Source of the DNA: Burkholderiales bacterium
Lineage (GTDB): Bacteria; Pseudomonadota; Gammaproteobacteria; Burkholderiales; Burkholderiaceae_C
Reading direction: 5' to 3'
DNA: 8,242 nucleotides
NCBI GenBank assembly: GCA_011390055.1
Contig: JAABTC010000062.1
Location: 1-8,242, forward strand
Within the stretch, counting starts at the first letter, position 1. The number at the start of each line of letters is the position of its first letter. The notes below the pieces were generated by a model that made no database searches, was not told the DNA's origin, and worked only from the letters and a program-made list of their open reading frames with translations. The translations under genes and the position numbers were made by a program. Positions 5,526 to 8,242 of this stretch are shown here, one piece after another.

Positions 5526-6466
5526 TCGGTCGTCTTCGCGGTCTTCAAGCTTGGCGCGGGCTGCGAGAGTTGCCATACATAGGCCGCGAGCACGTCGATC
5601 TGCTCCGGGCTCAAACGCCCTGCATGGGCCGGCATCGCATTGCTCTTGCCCTGGGTGATGGCCTGCACGATGGCCTGCTCGCCCCAGCCGTGGAGCCAGA
5701 TCTTGTCACTCAAGTTGGGCGCGCCGAGCGCGATGTTGCCCTTGCCGCCCACGCCATGGCAGGCCGCGCAGGCGCCGAACTTCTCGCGACCGAGTTGCGC
5801 CGCGAGGTTGTCGTGCGCGCTGCCCGACAGGCTGAGCACGTAGTGCGCGAGGTTGCGAACGTCGCTGCTGTTGCCAACGGCAGCGGCCATCGGCGGCATC
5901 ACGCCCTGGCGACCCGCGACAATCGTTTCCTTGATCTTGTCGATGCTGCCGCCCCACAGCCAGTCGCCGTCGGTCAGGTTCGGGAAGCCCTTGCTGCCAC
6001 GCGCATCCGAGCCGTGGCAGGTGGCGCAGTTGTTGACGAACAGGCGCTCGCCGACGCCCATGGCCTGGGCGTCGCCGGCCAGCTGTTCGTGCGACATCGT
6101 GGCCAGACGCGCGTACAGGGGCGCGGACAGCGCGGCCGCCTTGGCGCGCTCTTCCTCGTACTGCGCGACGCTGCTCCAGCCGAGCGAACCGCGTGCGCTG
6201 CCGAAGCCCGGGTACAGCCACAGGTAGACCAGCGAGAACACCACGGTGATGATGAACAGCCACATCCACCAGCGCGGCAGCGGATTGTTGAGTTCACGCA
6301 GGTCCTCGTCCCACACGTGGCCGGTGGTCTCGTCGGCCGTGCCGTCGGCGCGCAGCACGACCTTGCGCCGCGCCGCGATGAAGAGCAGGACCAGGCACGC
6401 GACGAGTCCGAGCAGCGTCAGCGCCGCCACGTAGTACGACCAGATGGGCGCGTCGAAATCGCTCAT
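5522..6466 (-). CDS. ccoP: cbb3-type cytochrome c oxidase subunit III, diheme CcoP
   Basis: A 314-residue membrane-anchored diheme cytochrome c that feeds electrons from the periplasm into CcoO/CcoN. The N-terminal part has helix one (about 10-31), the linker GHVWDEDLRELNNPLPRWW, which is the CcoP N-domain signature, and helix two (about 67-85). Two periplasmic cytochrome c domains follow: CATCH at 147-151 with GVMPPM (M190/M193) as the likely axial methionine region, and CAACH at 233-237 with the SNAMPAH region (M278). The ending YVWQLSQP is typical of the second domain. ATG 6466 overlaps the ccoQ stop codon (ATGA), and the end overlaps the GTG start of ccoG, so the three are probably translationally coupled. 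Length is normal for the family and no residue needed for heme binding is missing. Confidence 0.97.
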   Translation of the reverse strand: MSDFDAPIWSYYVAALTLLGLVACLVLLFIAARRKVVLRADGTADETTGHVWDEDLRELNNPLPRWWMWLFIITVVFSLVYLWLYPGFGSARGSLGWSSVAQYEEERAKAAALSAPLYARLATMSHEQLAGDAQAMGVGERLFVNNCATCHGSDARGSKGFPNLTDGDWLWGGSIDKIKETIVAGRQGVMPPMAAAVGNSSDVRNLAHYVLSLSGSAHDNLAAQLGREKFGACAACHGVGGKGNIALGAPNLSDKIWLHGWGEQAIVQAITQGKSNAMPAHAGRLSPEQIDVLAAYVWQLSQPAPSLKTAKTTE

Positions 6467-6600
6467 GATTCGTCCGGCGGCAGCGCCGCTGCAGCCACAT
6501 GTTCACCGCGTGCTCCGGCACGCCAGGTGCGCACGGCGAGCACGATGAAAAGCACGAAGGCCAGCACCGTGACGATGCTGCGAGCCAGGTTCAGATCCAT
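6463..6600 (-). CDS. ccoQ: cbb3-type cytochrome c oxidase subunit IV, CcoQ
   Basis: A 45-residue single-helix protein. It reads MDLNLARSIVTVLAFVLFIV, then LAVRTWRAGARGEHV and ends AALPPDES. The W-R pair right after the helix and the short acidic/alanine tail are usual for CcoQ, which stabilises the assembled oxidase and is not catalytic. Two adjacent ATG codons (6603 and 6600) can start it. The ribosome binding site AAAAGAGG lies seven bases before the second and four before the first, and relatives begin M-D, so 6600 is preferred. The stop codon overlaps the ccoP start (ATGA). Its place between ccoO and ccoP supports the call as much as the sequence does. Confidence 0.9.
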   Translation of the reverse strand: MDLNLARSIVTVLAFVLFIVLAVRTWRAGARGEHVAAAALPPDES

Positions 6601-6607
6601 CATCAAA

Positions 6608-6615
6608 CCTCTTTT
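6608..6615 (-). promoter_or_regulatory. Ribosome binding site of ccoQ
   Basis: AAAAGAGG on the minus strand, overlapping the space just after the ccoO stop. Spacing is seven bases to ATG 6600 and four to ATG 6603, which favours the second ATG as start. Confidence 0.55.
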
Positions 6616-6616
6616 G

Positions 6617-7237
6617 TCACTTCACCGAGGTGCCGAGCACCTGGAGGTAGGCCACCAACGCATCGAGTTCGGTCTTGCCCTGGGTCTGCGCCGCGGCTTC
6701 GCCGATCTCTGCATCGGTGTAGGGCACGCCGACGCGGCGCAGCGCCGTCATGTGGCGCGCCACCTGGGCACCGTCGAGCAAGCTGCGTTCGAGCCACGGA
6801 TAGGCCGGCATGTTCGACTCGGGCACCAGGTCGCGCGGCGCGATCAGGTGCAGGCGCTGCCACTCGTCGCTGTACTTGCCGCCCACGCGGTGCAGGTCGG
6901 GCCCGGTGCGCTTGCTGCCCCACTGGAACGGATGGTCGTAGACGAACTCGCCAGCCTTGGAGTACGGCCCGTAGCGCAGGGTCTCGGCCAGCAGGGGGCG
7001 GATCATCTGCGAGTGGCAGTTGTAGCAACCCTCGCGGGTGTAGATGTCGCGCCCGGCCAGCTGCAGCGGGGTGTAAGGCTTCAGGCCCGGCGCTGCCTCG
7101 GTGGTCGAGCGCTGGAAGAACAGCGGCACGATTTCGACCAGGCCGCCGACCGCGACGACGGCCAGGATCAGCACGATCATCAGCCAGTTGGTGGTCTCGA
7201 TGCGCTCGTGACCTGTCTTTTTCTCGGTGGTGCTCAT
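6617..7237 (-). CDS. ccoO: cbb3-type cytochrome c oxidase subunit II, monoheme CcoO
   Basis: A 206-residue membrane-anchored monoheme cytochrome c that passes electrons to the heme b of CcoN. A short cytoplasmic start is followed by one helix (about 18-40, NWLMIVLILAVVAVGGLVEI), then a periplasmic cytochrome c domain. The heme site is REGCYNCHSQMIRP (C71, C74, H75), and the axial methionine is M143 in PESNMPAYPWL. Other family phrases are RYGPYSKAGEFVYDHPFQWG and KRTGPDLHRVGG. It is a compact CcoO; many relatives are slightly longer but the same motifs are present. ATG 7237 begins MSTTEKK, with only a weak purine-rich ribosome binding site upstream (GAGAAAAG). It sits 81 bases after ccoN and 16 before the chosen ccoQ start. 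Confidence 0.97.
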   Translation of the reverse strand: MSTTEKKTGHERIETTNWLMIVLILAVVAVGGLVEIVPLFFQRSTTEAAPGLKPYTPLQLAGRDIYTREGCYNCHSQMIRPLLAETLRYGPYSKAGEFVYDHPFQWGSKRTGPDLHRVGGKYSDEWQRLHLIAPRDLVPESNMPAYPWLERSLLDGAQVARHMTALRRVGVPYTDAEIGEAAAQTQGKTELDALVAYLQVLGTSVK

Positions 7238-7318
7238 GTCGTCTTTTCTCTGGTCTCAGTACAGGGCCTCAACGCGTCCGGGGCGCGGCGGGAGGCGATG
7301 CTGCTGGGTGGCCACGGA
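7238..7318 (-). other. ccoN-ccoO intergenic spacer
   Basis: This 81-base gap is the longest between the core oxidase genes, which otherwise overlap or nearly touch. It contains an 8-base perfect palindrome GTGGCCAC (7308-7315) just after the ccoN stop and a GC-rich stretch that could form a weak CGCG stem. No T-tract, promoter or FNR-type TTGAT-N4-ATCAA site was seen. It most likely carries only the ccoO leader. Confidence 0.4.
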
Positions 7319-8242
7319 TCAGGCATGTGCCACCGCCGAGGGCACCCTGACCGGCGCAACGCGCCCACTGCGTGCCGTCATGACCACATTCCAGGCCATC
7401 ACGAGCATGCCGAACAGGTACAGCACGCCGCCGAGAAAACGGATGAAGTAGAAGGGCCAGGTCGCCTTGACGCTTTCGACGAAGCTGTAGACCAGCGTGC
7501 CGTCGGGGTGCACCGCGCGCCACATCAGGCCCTGCATCACGCCGGCGATCCACATCGCGGCGATGTACAGCACGATGCCGAGCGTTGCGATCCAGAAGTG
7601 CAGTTCGATCGCGCGAACGCTGTACATCTGCGTGCGGCCGACCATGCGCGGGATCAGGTGGTACAGGCTGCCCATCGAGATCAGGCCGACCCAGCCGAGG
7701 GCACCGGAGTGCACGTGGCCGACGGTCCAGTCGGTGTAGTGCGACAGCGCGTTGACCGTCTTGATCGACATCATCGGACCCTCGAAGGTCGACATGCCGT
7801 AGAAAGACAGCGACACGATCAGGAACTTGAGGATCGGATCGTCACGCAGCTTGTGCCACGCACCCTGCAGCGTCATGATCCCGTTGATCATGCCGCCCCA
7901 GCTCGGCGCCAGCAGCACCAGCGAGAACAGCATGCCGACCGACTGCGCCCAATCGGGCAGCGCGGTGTAGTGCAGGTGGTGCGGGCCGGCCCACATGTAG
8001 GTGAAGATCAGGGCCCAGAAGTGGACGATCGACAGCCGGTACGAGTACACCGGGCGCTCGGCCTGCTTCGGGATGTAGTAGTACATCATCCCGAGGAAGC
8101 CTGCCGTGAGGAAGAAGCCGACCGCGTTGTGGCCGTACCACCACTGGATCATCGCGTCCTGCACGCCGGCGTAGGCCGAATAGCTCTTCATCAAGCCGGC
8201 TGGAATGGCCGCACTGTTGACGATGTGCAGCAGCGCCACCTT
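7319..8242 (-). CDS. ccoN: cbb3-type cytochrome c oxidase subunit I, CcoN (C-terminal two thirds)
   Basis: The catalytic subunit of the high-affinity cbb3 oxidase, reducing O2 to water at the heme b3-CuB centre and pumping protons. The 5' end is beyond the right edge; the frame is open to base 8242 (AAG GTG GCG at the edge is internal, so no start is claimed). About 307 residues are present. Counting from the valine of that GTG, the CuB ligands are H37 in WWYGHNAVG and H87/H88 in AGPHHLHY, and the tyrosine expected to be cross-linked to the first histidine is Y81 in FTYMW. STFEGPMM holds the conserved E153. GHVHSGALGW holds H175 and H177, expected to bind heme b3 and heme b. Spacings between these agree with the known CcoN pattern. 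The C-terminus (ARSGRVAPVRVPSAVAHA) is variable. All catalytic residues that should be in this part are present. Confidence 0.98.
   Translation of the reverse strand, partial: KVALLHIVNSAAIPAGLMKSYSAYAGVQDAMIQWWYGHNAVGFFLTAGFLGMMYYYIPKQAERPVYSYRLSIVHFWALIFTYMWAGPHHLHYTALPDWAQSVGMLFSLVLLAPSWGGMINGIMTLQGAWHKLRDDPILKFLIVSLSFYGMSTFEGPMMSIKTVNALSHYTDWTVGHVHSGALGWVGLISMGSLYHLIPRMVGRTQMYSVRAIELHFWIATLGIVLYIAAMWIAGVMQGLMWRAVHPDGTLVYSFVESVKATWPFYFIRFLGGVLYLFGMLVMAWNVVMTARSGRVAPVRVPSAVAHA

Noticed and set aside
4047..5582. A 511-codon open frame on the + strand, opposite ccoG
   Set aside because: It is a histidine/alanine/arginine/glutamine-rich shadow frame caused by the strong GC bias of ccoG codons; it has no recognisable domain, and the minus-strand CcoG is certain.
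6595..6620. Possible FNR box near ATCATCAAAC between ccoO and ccoQ
   Set aside because: Only one half (ATCAA) is present; there is no TTGAT four bases before it, and the site is inside the operon.
7308..7315. Palindrome GTGGCCAC as an operator
   Set aside because: Too short and without extension on either side to support a regulator site; palindromes of this size are expected by chance in DNA of this composition.

Overview
The window is high-GC, tightly packed DNA. Protein signatures point to a betaproteobacterium of the order Burkholderiales, probably Comamonadaceae or a close relative such as the Rubrivivax/Leptothrix group. The pointers are the cco gene order, the LLWHEPADQ-type dihydrofolate reductase and the kind of intergenic repeat. 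The genus cannot be fixed from sequence reading alone.

Left part, 1-2677. The first gene runs leftward out of the window and is the N-terminal third of a quinone oxidoreductase-like medium-chain dehydrogenase. A short divergent gap (236-291) separates it from four rightward genes: a DUF2007/zinc-ribbon protein, a DMT/EamA transporter that starts inside the stop codon of the former (ATGA), dihydrofolate reductase (folA), and a hemerythrin-like HHE protein. They are closely spaced with no visible terminator and could be one transcript, although their functions are unrelated.

Junction, 2678-2815. The hemerythrin gene and the leftward cco cluster converge here. The gap holds a long interrupted inverted repeat (2732-2768), a second short hairpin (2771-2784) and a tandem AGCGAGCG repeat. 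Together they resemble an interspersed intergenic repeat of Burkholderiales and may act as a two-way transcription stop.

Right part, 2816-8242, all leftward. This is a cbb3-type cytochrome c oxidase operon, read from the right edge: ccoN (5' end outside the window), ccoO, ccoQ (45 aa), ccoP, ccoG, a short FixH/CcoH-like protein, an unrecognised 89-aa two-helix membrane protein, and a SafE/UreH2-like membrane protein. CcoN, CcoO and CcoP form the high-affinity terminal oxidase used at low oxygen. CcoQ and CcoH are assembly or stability subunits. CcoG is a polyferredoxin implicated in copper reduction for the CuB site. The SafE-like protein may handle a metal or thiol, but this is inference. 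Core genes overlap at start/stop codons (ccoQ-ccoP ATGA, ccoP-ccoG GTGA), which suggests translational coupling. ccoI (copper ATPase), ccoS, fnr and hemN are not in the window; the operon promoter must lie to the right of 8242.

No CRISPR array, tRNA, rRNA, insertion sequence or phage gene was seen. The window is mostly ordinary core genome. The items most worth a second look are the unrecognised 89-aa protein between ccoH and safE, the reduced CcoH-like protein, and the compound repeat at the convergent junction.
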